A stretch of 64,000 nt of DNA, taken from JADCGM01 sp943370355 (GTDB lineage: Bacteria; Pseudomonadota; Alphaproteobacteria; Sphingomonadales; Sphingomonadaceae). Below, piece by piece: positions 24,537 through 33,131 of this stretch. The stretch's first letter is position 1. The number at the start of each line of letters is the position of its first letter. The notes under the pieces were generated by a model. That model was not told where the DNA came from, did not search any database, and worked only from the letters and a program-made list of their open reading frames with translations. The position numbers and the translations under genes were made by a program. The DNA is taken from positions 73,644 to 137,643 of the forward strand of contig CALRQP020000007.1 in the NCBI GenBank assembly GCA_943370355.1, written 5' to 3'.

Positions 24537-25543
24537 CAATGATAGCCGGTGTGGCCAACTTTGCCGCGAAAAACCCAATAGGCATAGGCGGTGTAGGCGA
24601 GGATGATCGGCAGCAGGATGCTGGCACCTGCGAGCATGAACAACTGACTCTTCTCCGGCGATGCGGCCTGCCAGATGGTGATGCGGCCGGGGACGATGTC
24701 GGGGAAGATGCTGACGCCCAGCCCGGCAAAGCTCAGCGCAAACAGGCTGAGGGCGAGCAGGAATGGCGCAAGCTCGCGGCGGCGCTGGAGGGCACGTGCG
24801 AAGGCGAGCGTTGTCACGCCGACAAGGATCGGCACCGGCGCGGTCAGCAGCAGATTGGGCCAAACGAACCAGCGCCGGTAATATTGGCCTTCGAGGAAGG
24901 GGGTGGCGAGACTGACCGCGATGATTGCGGCGATGGTCGCCAGCCCGAGCAGCCGGGCCATGCGGAACGCCTTGTCCTGCAGCGCGCCCTCGGTCCGCCA
25001 GATCAGCCAGCAGCTGCCGAGCAGCGCGAAGCCCGTGACGGTGCTGAGTCCAGTCAGCAGGGCGAAGGGCGAGGCCCAGTCCCACCAGCCGCCGGCATAG
25101 GCGCGGCCATCGACCTTGATACCCTGCAGCAGCGCCCCGAGCGCGACGCCCTGCATGAAGGCAGCGACGGTCGATCCGGTGAAAAAGGCCGCATCCCACC
25201 ACGGGCGGTGACGCGGATCGCGCCAGCGGAATTCGAACGCCACGCCGCGAAACACCAGCGCGAGCAACATCGCGATCAGCGGCGCATAGAGCGCCGGCAG
25301 GATGATTGCATAGGCGAGCGGAAACGCCGCCATCAGACCGCCGCCGCCGAGCACCAGCCAGGTTTCGTTGCCGTCCCACACCGGGGCGATCGAGTTCATC
25401 GCCGAATCGCGTTCCTCGCCGACCTTCAGCCAAGGGAACAGGATGCCGAGGCCGAGGTCGAAGCCGTCCATGACGACATAAGCGAATACCGCGAAGGCGA
25501 TGATGAACGCCCAGACCATGGCGAGATCGAGATTGGCGATCAT
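24536..25543 (-). CDS. cydB: Cytochrome bd-type quinol oxidase subunit II
   Basis: 335 residues, eight or nine hydrophobic segments. It begins MIANLDLAMVWAFIIAFAVFAYVVMDGFDLG, with the conserved DGFDLG and WDGNETWLV motifs. It forms the heterodimer with CydA, which oxidises quinol and reduces O2 with high affinity. Coupled to cydA by an ATGA overlap and to the DUF2474 gene downstream. Confidence 0.96.
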   Translation of the reverse strand: MIANLDLAMVWAFIIAFAVFAYVVMDGFDLGLGILFPWLKVGEERDSAMNSIAPVWDGNETWLVLGGGGLMAAFPLAYAIILPALYAPLIAMLLALVFRGVAFEFRWRDPRHRPWWDAAFFTGSTVAAFMQGVALGALLQGIKVDGRAYAGGWWDWASPFALLTGLSTVTGFALLGSCWLIWRTEGALQDKAFRMARLLGLATIAAIIAVSLATPFLEGQYYRRWFVWPNLLLTAPVPILVGVTTLAFARALQRRRELAPFLLALSLFALSFAGLGVSIFPDIVPGRITIWQAASPEKSQLFMLAGASILLPIILAYTAYAYWVFRGKVGHTGYH

Positions 25544-26937
25544 GGCTGCGCTCCCATCGCCGGGGCGGGAGTAATGCCAGCGGCGCGGGTCGGGCCGTCA
25601 CCAAGGTCGGCCTCGTCGCGGTGCGGCGGCGCGGCCATCAGGTGGAAGATATACCAGATACCGACCGAGAAGACGGCGAAGTAGACGATAACGAAGGCGA
25701 TCAGCGATCCGGCGACGGCTGGCGCACCGACCGGCGACAGCGCGTTGGCGGTGCGCAGCAGGTGCCAAATCGTGAAGGGCTGCCGTCCGACCTCGGTGGT
25801 GATCCAGCCCGCGATCACTGCCACAAATCCGGCCGGCCCCATGAGTAGTGCGAAGCGGTGCAGCGGCCGCCATTCGTAGAGTTTGCCGCGTACCCGGGCG
25901 ACGAGGCTGACCGCGCCGAGCAGCGCCATCAGGAAGCCGAGGCCGACCATCACGCGGAAGGACCAGAACAGGATCGGCACGGGCGGCCAGTGGGCGCGGG
26001 GGATCGTGTCGAGCCCGGCCAGCGGTGCGTCGGGATCGTGTTTGAGGATCAGCGACGAGGCCTTCGGCACTTCGATCGCGTAGCGCACGACGCCAGCCTT
26101 CTGGTCGGGCAATCCGAACAGGATCAGCGGCGCGCCGTCTGGATGGCTTGTATAGTGCCCCTCCATCCCCATCACCTTGGCTGGCTGATGTTCGAGCGTG
26201 TTGAGACCGTGCGCGTCACCGGCCAAAATCTGGATCGGCGCGACGATCGCCGCCATCCACATCGCCATCGAGAACATGCGCCGCGCGCCCTTGTTCTCCG
26301 GCGTGCGCAGCAGATGCCAGGCGCCTGCCGCGCCGACGACGAGCGCCGTCGTCAGATAGGCGGCCAGCACCGTGTGGACGAGCCGGTAGGGAAAGCTCGG
26401 ATTGAAAACGATCTGCCACCAGTCGGCGGGCAGAAACTGGCCGTTCGCGCCAACCGTGAAGCCCTGCGGCGTCTGCATCCAGCTGTTGACCGACAGGATC
26501 CAGAAGGCTGAAATCGCGGTGCCGATCGCAACCATCACGGTGGCTGCGAAATGCAGGCCCTTCCCGACCTTCTCCCGCCCGAACAGCATGACGCCGAGGA
26601 AGCCGGCTTCGAGGAAGAAGGCGGTCATGACCTCATAGGCCATCAGCGGGCCGATGACCGGCCCCGCCTTGTCCGAGAACACCGACCAGTTGGTGCCGAA
26701 TTGATAGGACATGACGATGCCCGAGACGACGCCCATCGCGAAGGCGACCGCGAAGACCTTCACCCAATATTTGAACAGGTTGAGGTAGACGCCCCGACCC
26801 GTGACCAGCCAGAGGCCTTCAAGCACCGCCAGATAGGAGGCGAGCCCGATCGAAAAGGCCGGAAACACGAAATGAAAGCTCATCGTGAAGGCGAACTGCG
26901 CCCGCGCGAGGGTCAGGGCATCGAGGTCGAATGGCAT
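25540..26937 (-). CDS. cydA: Cytochrome bd-type quinol oxidase subunit I, short Q-loop
   Basis: 465 residues, shorter than E. coli CydA (about 520). The region between FWSFRVMVGLG and the preceding helix is compact, as in cyanide-insensitive CioA oxidases. Heme ligand regions are seen in RAQFAFTMSFHFVFP (b595 His), EVMTAFFLEAGFLGVMLFG and the GRQPFTIWHLLRT motif. Together with the DUF2474 partner, the CioAB-like reading is favoured, but gene naming is kept broad. The start is 64 bases from a divergent acyl-CoA dehydrogenase; I see no FNR box there. Confidence 0.96.
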   Translation of the reverse strand: MPFDLDALTLARAQFAFTMSFHFVFPAFSIGLASYLAVLEGLWLVTGRGVYLNLFKYWVKVFAVAFAMGVVSGIVMSYQFGTNWSVFSDKAGPVIGPLMAYEVMTAFFLEAGFLGVMLFGREKVGKGLHFAATVMVAIGTAISAFWILSVNSWMQTPQGFTVGANGQFLPADWWQIVFNPSFPYRLVHTVLAAYLTTALVVGAAGAWHLLRTPENKGARRMFSMAMWMAAIVAPIQILAGDAHGLNTLEHQPAKVMGMEGHYTSHPDGAPLILFGLPDQKAGVVRYAIEVPKASSLILKHDPDAPLAGLDTIPRAHWPPVPILFWSFRVMVGLGFLMALLGAVSLVARVRGKLYEWRPLHRFALLMGPAGFVAVIAGWITTEVGRQPFTIWHLLRTANALSPVGAPAVAGSLIAFVIVYFAVFSVGIWYIFHLMAAPPHRDEADLGDGPTRAAGITPAPAMGAQP

Positions 26938-27000
26938 CGGAAAGAGCCTCCGTCGCGGCGGCTATAGGCGCATCAAATCGACGGCGCTATAGGCTGCGCC

Positions 27001-28149
27001 ATGACCCAATTCGACCTCACTGAAGACCAGCGCGCGATCCAGGAGATGGCGCAGCGTTTCACCGCCGACGCGATCACGCCGCATGCCGCCGGCTGGGACG
27101 AGCGGCACGAATTCCCGCGCGACACGATCCGCCAAGCTGCCGAGCTCGGTTTCGCGGCGATCTATGTCAGCGAGGAGTCGGGCGGCATCGGCCTCGGCCG
27201 GCTCGAATCGGCGCTGATCATGGAGGCGATGGCCTATGGCTGCCCGTCGACCAGCGCGTTCATTTCGATCCACAATATGGCGTCGTGGATGATCGACTGT
27301 TTCGGGTCGGCGGCGGTCAAGGCGAACTATCTGCCGAGCCTCGTCACGATGGACCGCATCGCCAGCTATTGCCTGACCGAGCCGGGATCAGGGTCGGACG
27401 CAGCGGCGCTGAAGACGCGGGCGGTGCGCGACGGCGACGGCTGGCTGATCACCGGATCGAAGGCGTTCATTTCAGGCGCGGGCGCGAATGAAGTCTATGT
27501 CACGATGGTGCGGACCGGTGAGCCGGGACCGAAGGGCATCAGTTGCTTCGTCATCGAGAAGGACATGCCCGGCGTGTCGTTCGGTGCGAACGAGCGCAAG
27601 ATGGGCTGGCGGTCGCAGCCGACGGCGATCGTCAATCTCGACAGCGTGCGCGTGCCCGCCGAGAATATGGTCGGCGGCGAAGGCGATGGGTTCAAGATCG
27701 CGATGGCCGGCCTCGACGGCGGACGGCTTAATATCGGCGCCTGCTCGCTCGGCGGGGCGCAGCGCGCGCTTGACGAGGCGCTCGCTTACACACGCCAGCG
27801 TAGCCAGTTCGGCAAGGCTATCGCCGACTTCCAGAATACCCAGTTCAAACTTGCGGACATGGAAACCGAGCTGCAGGCGGCGCGCATGCTGCTGTACACG
27901 GCAGCCGCCAAGGTCAGCGCAGGCGCGGCCGACAAGACCAAATTCTCGGCAATGGCGAAGCGCTTTGCGACCGACACCGGCATGAGCGTCGTCGACCGCG
28001 CGCTGCAGATGTTCGGCGGCTATGGCTATCTGCAGGATTATCCGATCGAGAAGCTCTACCGCGACCTGCGGGTGCACCAGATTCTCGAAGGCACCAATGA
28101 GATCATGCGCGTCGTGATTTCGCGCGAACTGATGCGGGCGGCGAATTGA
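27001..28149 (+). CDS. Acyl-CoA dehydrogenase, isobutyryl-CoA type
   Basis: 382 residues, FAD-dependent. Motifs are YCLTEPGSGSDAAALKTRA (about 122-140), FGKAIADFQNTQFKLADM, RALQMFGGYGYLQDYPIEKLYRD, and the catalytic-region end HQILEGTNEIMRVVISREL. This pattern matches the isobutyryl-CoA dehydrogenase group of valine degradation. It fits the methylmalonyl-CoA mutase encoded 21 kb away. A TATAGG hexamer ends 7 bases before the ATG, suggesting a leaderless message. Stop overlaps the TTG start of the next gene. Confidence 0.93.
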   Translation: MTQFDLTEDQRAIQEMAQRFTADAITPHAAGWDERHEFPRDTIRQAAELGFAAIYVSEESGGIGLGRLESALIMEAMAYGCPSTSAFISIHNMASWMIDCFGSAAVKANYLPSLVTMDRIASYCLTEPGSGSDAAALKTRAVRDGDGWLITGSKAFISGAGANEVYVTMVRTGEPGPKGISCFVIEKDMPGVSFGANERKMGWRSQPTAIVNLDSVRVPAENMVGGEGDGFKIAMAGLDGGRLNIGACSLGGAQRALDEALAYTRQRSQFGKAIADFQNTQFKLADMETELQAARMLLYTAAAKVSAGAADKTKFSAMAKRFATDTGMSVVDRALQMFGGYGYLQDYPIEKLYRDLRVHQILEGTNEIMRVVISRELMRAAN

Positions 28150-28481
28150 GGGCACTCGCTGGCCTTGCAGCGCTGAATGGCCTGCTCGCTGTCGCGATTG
28201 GCGCTTTCGGGGCACATGCGATCAGCGATCCGCAGGCCAAAGACTGGATCCGGACGGGGACGATCTACGGTCTCGGACACGCAGGCGCTGCCTATGCGGT
28301 CATGGGCCGTTCGCCCCGGGCCGCCTGGGCGATGAGCGTCGGAGCATTGATCTTCTCGGGCTCGCTTTACCTCATCGCGCTGACCGGCCAGCGTTGGCTC
28401 GGCATGACCGCGCCGGTGGGCGGGCTGCTGATGATGGGCGGCTGGGGCTGGCTGTTGTTGTCGGGACTCAGGCGACCTTAG
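28146..28481 (+). CDS. DUF423 family membrane protein
   Basis: 111 residues with four hydrophobic segments and the DUF423/YgdD pattern GLLAVAIGAFGAHAI near the N terminus and PVGGLLMMGGWGWLLLSG at the end. Function unknown across the family. The TTG start overlaps the preceding stop codon. The 3' end overlaps the convergent HxlR gene by 14 bases. Confidence 0.85.
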   Translation: MRALAGLAALNGLLAVAIGAFGAHAISDPQAKDWIRTGTIYGLGHAGAAYAVMGRSPRAAWAMSVGALIFSGSLYLIALTGQRWLGMTAPVGGLLMMGGWGWLLLSGLRRP

Positions 28482-29121
28482 GCGGTAGCGGGAACAGCGT
28501 CACGAACCGCGCGGCGAGCGCCGGATCGCCGTCGACCTGCAACATCGAGACCGGCAATCCGGCATAGACCACGCCTGCGATGGCCTCGGCTGGTGCGGTG
28601 AAAACGACGTCGGCATCAGGAGCCTCACCCCGGGCGATCTCGATCCCGCCATCCTCGATCTGCGCGCGGAATTGCTCGTGCCCGATCTCAAAGCCGATCA
28701 CCATCCGGAGGTCGCCGGCCCGCCCCGCGTCGAACATCGTCCGGAACGACATCATCAGCGACGAGACGCTGAGCGGCAGCGTCGGATCATGCGTTGGCGA
28801 GCGCGCCGCCCAGCGGCCGAGCACCTGGAAGATCGGTTCGCTCTCATAGCCCCAGGGCGTCAGCTCATAGGCCTGTGCCGAGACGGGTGGCGGCAGCCGT
28901 CGCCGGATGATCACGCCGGTCGCCTCAAGGCTGGCCAGCCGCTGCGTCAGCACATTTGCACTGATTCCCGGCAGGCTTGACCGCAAATCGCTGAATCGTT
29001 TCGGCCCCCAGAAGAGTTCCCGCATCACGAGCAATGCCCAGCGCTCGCCAACGATTTCAAGCGCATGTGCCGTGCCACAAGCGTCGTCATAAGTGCGTTT
29101 AGTTATCTTTTGTAACTGCAT
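28468..29121 (-). CDS. HxlR-family regulator with C-terminal SCP2-like domain
   Basis: 217 residues. The N-terminal winged helix (about 12-100) has the HxlR pattern ALEIVGERWALLVMRELFWGPKRF, with a cysteine (C15) just before it that can act as a redox sensor in some relatives. The C-terminal half (about 115-215) is SCP2-like, possibly a lipid-binding sensor. It is transcribed away from the SRPBCC/VOC operon. Two GTTA-N7-TAAC palindromes overlap its start codon, so it likely represses itself and the operon. Confidence 0.9.
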   Translation of the reverse strand: MQLQKITKRTYDDACGTAHALEIVGERWALLVMRELFWGPKRFSDLRSSLPGISANVLTQRLASLEATGVIIRRRLPPPVSAQAYELTPWGYESEPIFQVLGRWAARSPTHDPTLPLSVSSLMMSFRTMFDAGRAGDLRMVIGFEIGHEQFRAQIEDGGIEIARGEAPDADVVFTAPAEAIAGVVYAGLPVSMLQVDGDPALAARFVTLFPLPPKVA

Positions 29122-29137
29122 TGTTGTCTTTTGTAAC
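29102..29137. promoter_or_regulatory. Tandem operator sites between hxlR and the SRPBCC operon
   Basis: GTTATCTTTTGTAAC at 29102-29116 and GTTGTCTTTTGTAAC at 29123-29137 are near-identical direct copies starting 21 bases apart (two helical turns). The first is a clean GTTA-N7-TAAC dyad. They cover the hxlR start codon (29119-29121) and lie 46 bases before the SRPBCC start, so HxlR is the obvious ligand. Confidence 0.72.
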
Positions 29138-29182
29138 TTTCTGACGCACCATCGTCAAATCGCGAGTCGCAAAGGGGAGTTT

Positions 29183-29662
29183 ATGCCGACGCCAACCGAA
29201 ACGGGATCGCCACTGCGCGAACTGTCGATCACCCGCTACATCGCCGCACCGCCGTCGCGCGTGTGGGAGGTTTTCACGACACGCACCAGCGAATGGTGGT
29301 GCCCGAAGCCCTGGACGACGCCCGTCGTCGATTGGGACCTGCGGCCCGGCGGCAGCGCCCGCGCCATCATGCAATCCCCCGATGGCCAGCAGCAGGAACA
29401 TGACGGCGTATTCCTCGAAGTGATCCCTGAGCGCCGCGCCGTCTTCACCGACGCCTTTCGCGGCGACTGGATTCCCGATGGCCCGTTCATGCTGTCGATC
29501 CTCGAGCTTGCACCGGAGGGTGAAGGCACCCGCTATACCGCGCGTGTCCGGCACTGGACCGACGAAGCTCTGCAACAACATATCGCTATGGGGTTCGAGG
29601 CCGGCTGGGGCGCTGTCGCCGATCAGCTGGCCGAACTGGCCGAGGGAGAGGAGCGCATATGA
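29183..29662 (+). CDS. SRPBCC (AHSA1-like) domain protein
   Basis: 159 residues with the START/Bet v1-like fold of the AHSA1/CalC family: ITRYIAAPPSRVWEVFTT, WWCPKPWTTPVVDWDLRPGG, FLEVIPERRAVFTDAF and the terminal HIAMGFEAGWGAVADQLAEL. Such proteins bind small hydrophobic ligands or self-sacrifice to bind toxins; the ligand here is unknown. ATG at 29183 is preceded by GGGGAG. An upstream in-frame ATG would place the operators in the coding region. First gene of a four-gene operon controlled by HxlR sites. Confidence 0.9.
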   Translation: MPTPTETGSPLRELSITRYIAAPPSRVWEVFTTRTSEWWCPKPWTTPVVDWDLRPGGSARAIMQSPDGQQQEHDGVFLEVIPERRAVFTDAFRGDWIPDGPFMLSILELAPEGEGTRYTARVRHWTDEALQQHIAMGFEAGWGAVADQLAELAEGEERI

Positions 29663-30075
29663 CTGACTACAACGACCAAGGTCCGACCGGCGGCCTGACC
29701 CCGCACATCGGTATCCCCGACGGCCGCGCCGCCGAGGCGATCGACTTCTACGTCAAGGCATTCGGCGCAACCGAGCTGCTGCGCATGCCGGCCGACGACG
29801 GCAAGCGGCTGCTCCACGCGCATCTCCGGATCAACGAAGGTTCGCTGATGATGGCCGATGATTTCCCGGAATATCGCGGGCGACCGATGGGCGATCCGGC
29901 GGGCGTGTCGATGCATCTGCAAGTCGATGACGCCGACCGCTGGTTCCAGCGCGCGGTGGACGCCGGCGCGACGGTATCGATGCCGCTCGCCGACATGTTC
30001 TGGGGCGACCGCTATGGGCAGGTGAAAGACCCGTTCGGCCACAGCTGGTCGATCGGTTCGGCAATCGCGAAATAG
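29659..30075 (+). CDS. VOC family (PhnB-like) protein
   Basis: 138 residues with paired beta-alpha-beta-beta-beta modules: TPHIGIPDGRAAEAIDFYVKAF then LRINEGSLMMADD, and VDDADRWFQRAVDAGATV then YGQVKDPFGHSWSI. VOC proteins include glyoxalases, dioxygenases and antibiotic-binding proteins; metal ligands are not all preserved, so no reaction is assigned. ATGA overlap with the SRPBCC gene. SRPBCC, VOC and DUF1428 genes often cluster. Confidence 0.9.
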   Translation: MTDYNDQGPTGGLTPHIGIPDGRAAEAIDFYVKAFGATELLRMPADDGKRLLHAHLRINEGSLMMADDFPEYRGRPMGDPAGVSMHLQVDDADRWFQRAVDAGATVSMPLADMFWGDRYGQVKDPFGHSWSIGSAIAK

Positions 30076-30085
30076 GAGAGGAACG

Positions 30086-30436
30086 ATGAGCTATATCGAC
30101 GGACTGCTTCTGGCCGTGCCCACCGCGAACCGCACCGAATTCCTCGATCATGCGAAGCGCATCGATCCGCTGTTCATCGAATTTGGGGCGCTCCGCGTTG
30201 TGGAAGGCTGGGCCGACGATGTCGCGCACGGCAAGCAAACCGACTTTTACCGCGCGGTCGAGGCCAAGGACGATGAGACCATCGTGTTCGCGTGGATCGA
30301 ATGGCCCGACAAGGCGACGCGCGATACGGCGATGGCCAAGATCACGACCGACGCGCGCATGCAGGGACCGGTCCCTTTCGATGGCAAGCGCATGATCTTT
30401 GGCGGTTTCGAGCAAGTGTACGAAATCCGCAAATAG
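30086..30436 (+). CDS. DUF1428 family protein
   Basis: 116 residues, dimeric alpha-beta barrel type (DUF1428/YbaA): MSYIDGLLLAVPTANRTEF, FGALRVVEGWADDV, IVFAWIEWPDKATRD, FDGKRMIFGGFEQV. The function is not known. It follows the VOC gene by 10 bases with an AGGAGAGGA ribosome site, and precedes another VOC gene. Confidence 0.9.
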   Translation: MSYIDGLLLAVPTANRTEFLDHAKRIDPLFIEFGALRVVEGWADDVAHGKQTDFYRAVEAKDDETIVFAWIEWPDKATRDTAMAKITTDARMQGPVPFDGKRMIFGGFEQVYEIRK

Positions 30437-30446
30437 GAGACGCATC

Positions 30447-30923
30447 ATGACCGACAGGATCGTCCCCTGCCTCTGGTTTGACGGCAAGGCGGAGGAAGCG
30501 GCGGCGCTTTATGTGTCGCTGCTACCAGAATCGCATATCGACCGGGTGACACGCGCACCCGGCGATTATCCCGCTGGCCAGGAAGGCAATGTGCTGACCG
30601 TTGAGTTCACGCTCGCCGGCCGTGCCTATCTGGCGCTCAACGGCGGTCCGATGTTCAAATTCACCGAAGCGCTGTCGCTGCAAATCATGGTCGACGACCA
30701 GGCCGAGGTCGACCGCCTCACCGATGCGCTGTCGGCGGTGCCGGAAGCCGAGCAATGCGGCTGGATCAAGGACCGCTACGGTCTGTCGTGGCAGATCATC
30801 CCGCGCCGCCTGTCGCAGCTGCTCGCCGACCCGGATCCCGCCACGGCGAAACGCGTGTTTCAGGCAATGATGGACATGCACCGCATCGACATCGCGGGGC
30901 TGGAGCGCGCGGCGGCCGGGTAG
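30447..30923 (+). CDS. VOC family protein (PhnB/3-demethylubiquinone methyltransferase-like)
   Basis: 158 residues. The N-terminal IVPCLWFDGKAEEAAALYVSLLPES and the later YLALNGGPMFKFTEALSLQIMV, then EAEQCGWIKDRYGLSWQIIPRRLSQLL, are typical of the PhnB group once annotated as 3-demethylubiquinone-9 methyltransferase. No methyltransferase fold is present. Last gene of the HxlR-linked operon; AGGAG precedes its ATG by a short distance. Confidence 0.9.
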   Translation: MTDRIVPCLWFDGKAEEAAALYVSLLPESHIDRVTRAPGDYPAGQEGNVLTVEFTLAGRAYLALNGGPMFKFTEALSLQIMVDDQAEVDRLTDALSAVPEAEQCGWIKDRYGLSWQIIPRRLSQLLADPDPATAKRVFQAMMDMHRIDIAGLERAAAG

Positions 30924-30943
30924 CGAAGCTCGGACTGGCGCTG

Positions 30944-31723
30944 CTAGTCGCGGAAGCCCGGGTTGACCCGGTCGAGCTTGCGCAGCAGCGCCGGCCAGGC
31001 GAGCAGTTCGCTGACCACCTTCATGCCGGGACCATTCGACTGGCCCTCGACCTTTTCGGGCGTGCCCTGCGGCGGATTGTAGAGCCGGTCATAGCCGGCG
31101 GACAGCATGTGCACTTGCGCCTCGCAGGCGCGCTCGAGGAAGTAGAGCCGCAGGAAGCAGTCGGCGACGGATTCGCCCACCGCGAGCGTGCCATGGTTCC
31201 TGAGGATCATCGCATGCTTGTCGCCCATGTCCTGCACGAGGCGTTCGCGCTCCTCGAGATCGGTCGCGATGCCCTCATATTCATGATAGGCGACGCAGTG
31301 ACGCGCGATCATCGCCGTCTGCGTATGCGGCAGCAGGCCGAACTCCATCGCACTGACCGCCTGCCCGTAGGGCGTATGCAGATGCATGACGGCGTGCGCG
31401 TCCTCGCGCGCCATGTGGATCGCCGAATGGATGGTGAAGCCCGCGGCATTGACCATGTAGGGCGTGTCCATGACCTGCTTGCCCTCGGTATCGATCTTGA
31501 CGAGCGACGAGGCGGTGATCTCCTCGAACATCAGCTGATAGGGGTTGATCAGGAAGTGATGTTCGGGCCCCGGCACGCGTGCCGACAGATGGGTGAAGAT
31601 CAGATCATCCCAGCCGTACATCGCGACAAGCCGGTAGGCGGCGGCGAGATCGACGCGGATCGCCCATTCCTCGGCACTCACCTGATCGCGGACGGAAGGG
31701 GCGGCTTTGAGTTGTGTGGCCAT
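30944..31723 (-). CDS. Class II aldolase/adducin family protein
   Basis: 259 residues. Zinc ligands are recognisable in VMHLHTPYGQAV and LRNHGTLAVG. N-terminal YGWDDLIFTHLSARVPG and the GKQVMDTPYMVNAAGFTIH region match the adducin-like branch. Related enzymes cleave or epimerise small phosphorylated sugars, or act on other hydroxycarbonyl compounds; the substrate is unknown. Stands alone, convergent with the VOC operon. Confidence 0.9.
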   Translation of the reverse strand: MATQLKAAPSVRDQVSAEEWAIRVDLAAAYRLVAMYGWDDLIFTHLSARVPGPEHHFLINPYQLMFEEITASSLVKIDTEGKQVMDTPYMVNAAGFTIHSAIHMAREDAHAVMHLHTPYGQAVSAMEFGLLPHTQTAMIARHCVAYHEYEGIATDLEERERLVQDMGDKHAMILRNHGTLAVGESVADCFLRLYFLERACEAQVHMLSAGYDRLYNPPQGTPEKVEGQSNGPGMKVVSELLAWPALLRKLDRVNPGFRD

Positions 31724-31798
31724 GGCAGGGCTCCTTTGATGTGGCAGCTTGCCCGAAATGCCGCGTGGGGGAAACTGTCCAATCGTCGAGCCAAGGAG

Positions 31799-32479
31799 TC
31801 AGGACCGCGGCTTGCGGTAGAAGGCAGCGAGGCGCTCGATCGGCACTCCGAACCGGTGCCCGAGCAGCACCAGCTGGTTGATCATCGATGTGCGCACGAC
31901 GCCAAGCTGACGCCAGCGGCGTGGGCTCGTCGTGACGAACGCAGGCGCGATAACCGTGCGGCCAAGCAGGCGTGCGCGGCGTGCGAGGTCGCGGTCCTCC
32001 ATGATCGGCATCGCCGAAAATCCGGCCAGTTGCTCGAATGTCGCGCGGCGCAGGAACAGCGCCTGATCGCCATAGGGGTAACCCCAGCTGCGGCTTCGGA
32101 GATTTGCCAGCGCCGCGACAATGCGCTCCGGCTTGGTCGCCCCGGCGATGGCCAGCTGGAACGCGCCGAGCGACACGCGCGGATCGGCGAGGATGCGGTC
32201 GATGGTCGGGATCCAGCCGGCGGGGAGCAGCGTGTCGGCGTGGACGAAGATCAATATGTCGGCATCGGTCGCCTCGGCTGCGGCATTCATCTGGGCATAG
32301 CGGCCGCCGGTCACATGGATGACATGCGCGCCATGGGCTTCGGCCAGTGCGACGGTCGCATCGCTACTGCCGCCATCGCCGATAAGGACTCGCACGCGCG
32401 GTGAATGGCCGATGCTTGCGAGTGTTGCGGGAAGCGCGTGCGCCTCGTTCAAGGTGGGGATGATGACCGCGATGCTCAC
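31799..32479 (-). CDS. Family 2 glycosyltransferase, TIGR04283-like
   Basis: About 226 residues from a GTG start. GT-A fold: IAVIIPTLNEAHALPATL, VLIGDGGSSDATVALA, then LIFVHADTLLPAGW with an HADT metal-binding motif and FLRRATFEQLAGF. The start at 32479 overlaps the stop of the next gene (GTGA). The pair TIGR04283 + TIGR04282 is a recurring two-gene module, sometimes placed with arsenosugar or radical-SAM genes; none of those are visible here. Confidence 0.88.
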   Translation of the reverse strand: MSIAVIIPTLNEAHALPATLASIGHSPRVRVLIGDGGSSDATVALAEAHGAHVIHVTGGRYAQMNAAAEATDADILIFVHADTLLPAGWIPTIDRILADPRVSLGAFQLAIAGATKPERIVAALANLRSRSWGYPYGDQALFLRRATFEQLAGFSAMPIMEDRDLARRARLLGRTVIAPAFVTTSPRRWRQLGVVRTSMINQLVLLGHRFGVPIERLAAFYRKPRS

Positions 32480-33051
32480 AGATCGGGAAACTGCGCCAAA
32501 TCCTCGGGCCGGTCGAGATCGGCGAGCGGCGGCAAGAGCCCGGGTGTGATGCCACGCGCTGCGCATCGTTCGAGAGTTGTCGCCAGCACGGCGTCGGTGC
32601 CCCACGCCATGGGTGCAAACAGCCAGGGTGCCGGCTCCGACACGCCGATCAGATAATAGCCGCCATCGGTCGCCGGCCCGATCACGACCTCATGATCGGC
32701 GAGCAGTGCTGTGGCCTGGTGCAAATGCGATGGCGTGAGCCCGGGTATGTCGGCCCCCATGAGGATAGCGGGCCGCGCGGCGGCGCGACGCATGCGCAGG
32801 CCCAGATGCCCCGTGCCCTGCGGCACGACCGCAATGTCGCCGAGCCAGCGCCGGAAGGCGGCAACGCTCGCGCCCGTGCTGCGCAGTTCGATGGGCAAGG
32901 CTGTGGCTTGCATCGTCGCCAGTGTCCGCTCGGTCAGCCGGCGGTGCAGCGCCGCAGCGCCGTCAGCACCGAGCGCCGGGATAAGCCGCGTCTTGGCGCG
33001 CCCCGGCGTCGGATAGCGCGCAAACATCACGAGGCACGGCAGGACTGTCAT
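32476..33051 (-). CDS. TIGR04282/DUF2064 family glycosyltransferase
   Basis: 191 residues. MFARYPTPGRAKTRLIPALG, ILMGADIPGLTPSHL and IGPATDGGYYLIGV are the hallmarks of DUF2064, a GT-A-like nucleotidyl/glycosyltransferase family. It acts with the following GT2 protein, to which it is translationally coupled by a 4-base overlap. The product of the pair is unknown. Confidence 0.9.
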   Translation of the reverse strand: MTVLPCLVMFARYPTPGRAKTRLIPALGADGAAALHRRLTERTLATMQATALPIELRSTGASVAAFRRWLGDIAVVPQGTGHLGLRMRRAAARPAILMGADIPGLTPSHLHQATALLADHEVVIGPATDGGYYLIGVSEPAPWLFAPMAWGTDAVLATTLERCAARGITPGLLPPLADLDRPEDLAQFPDL

Positions 33052-33131
33052 ATTCGCCGGATAACCGGGATGCCGACTTGCCGCCAGCGGGCGGACCTGC
33101 CTAGCTTGGCACCGGGGAATGGGAGCTGGTT

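Noticed and set aside
29093..29182. ATG start 30 codons upstream for the SRPBCC protein
   Set aside because: It would translate the operator region, and the added residues (CNCIVVFCNF) are not family-like; the ATG at 29183 has GGGGAG in front.
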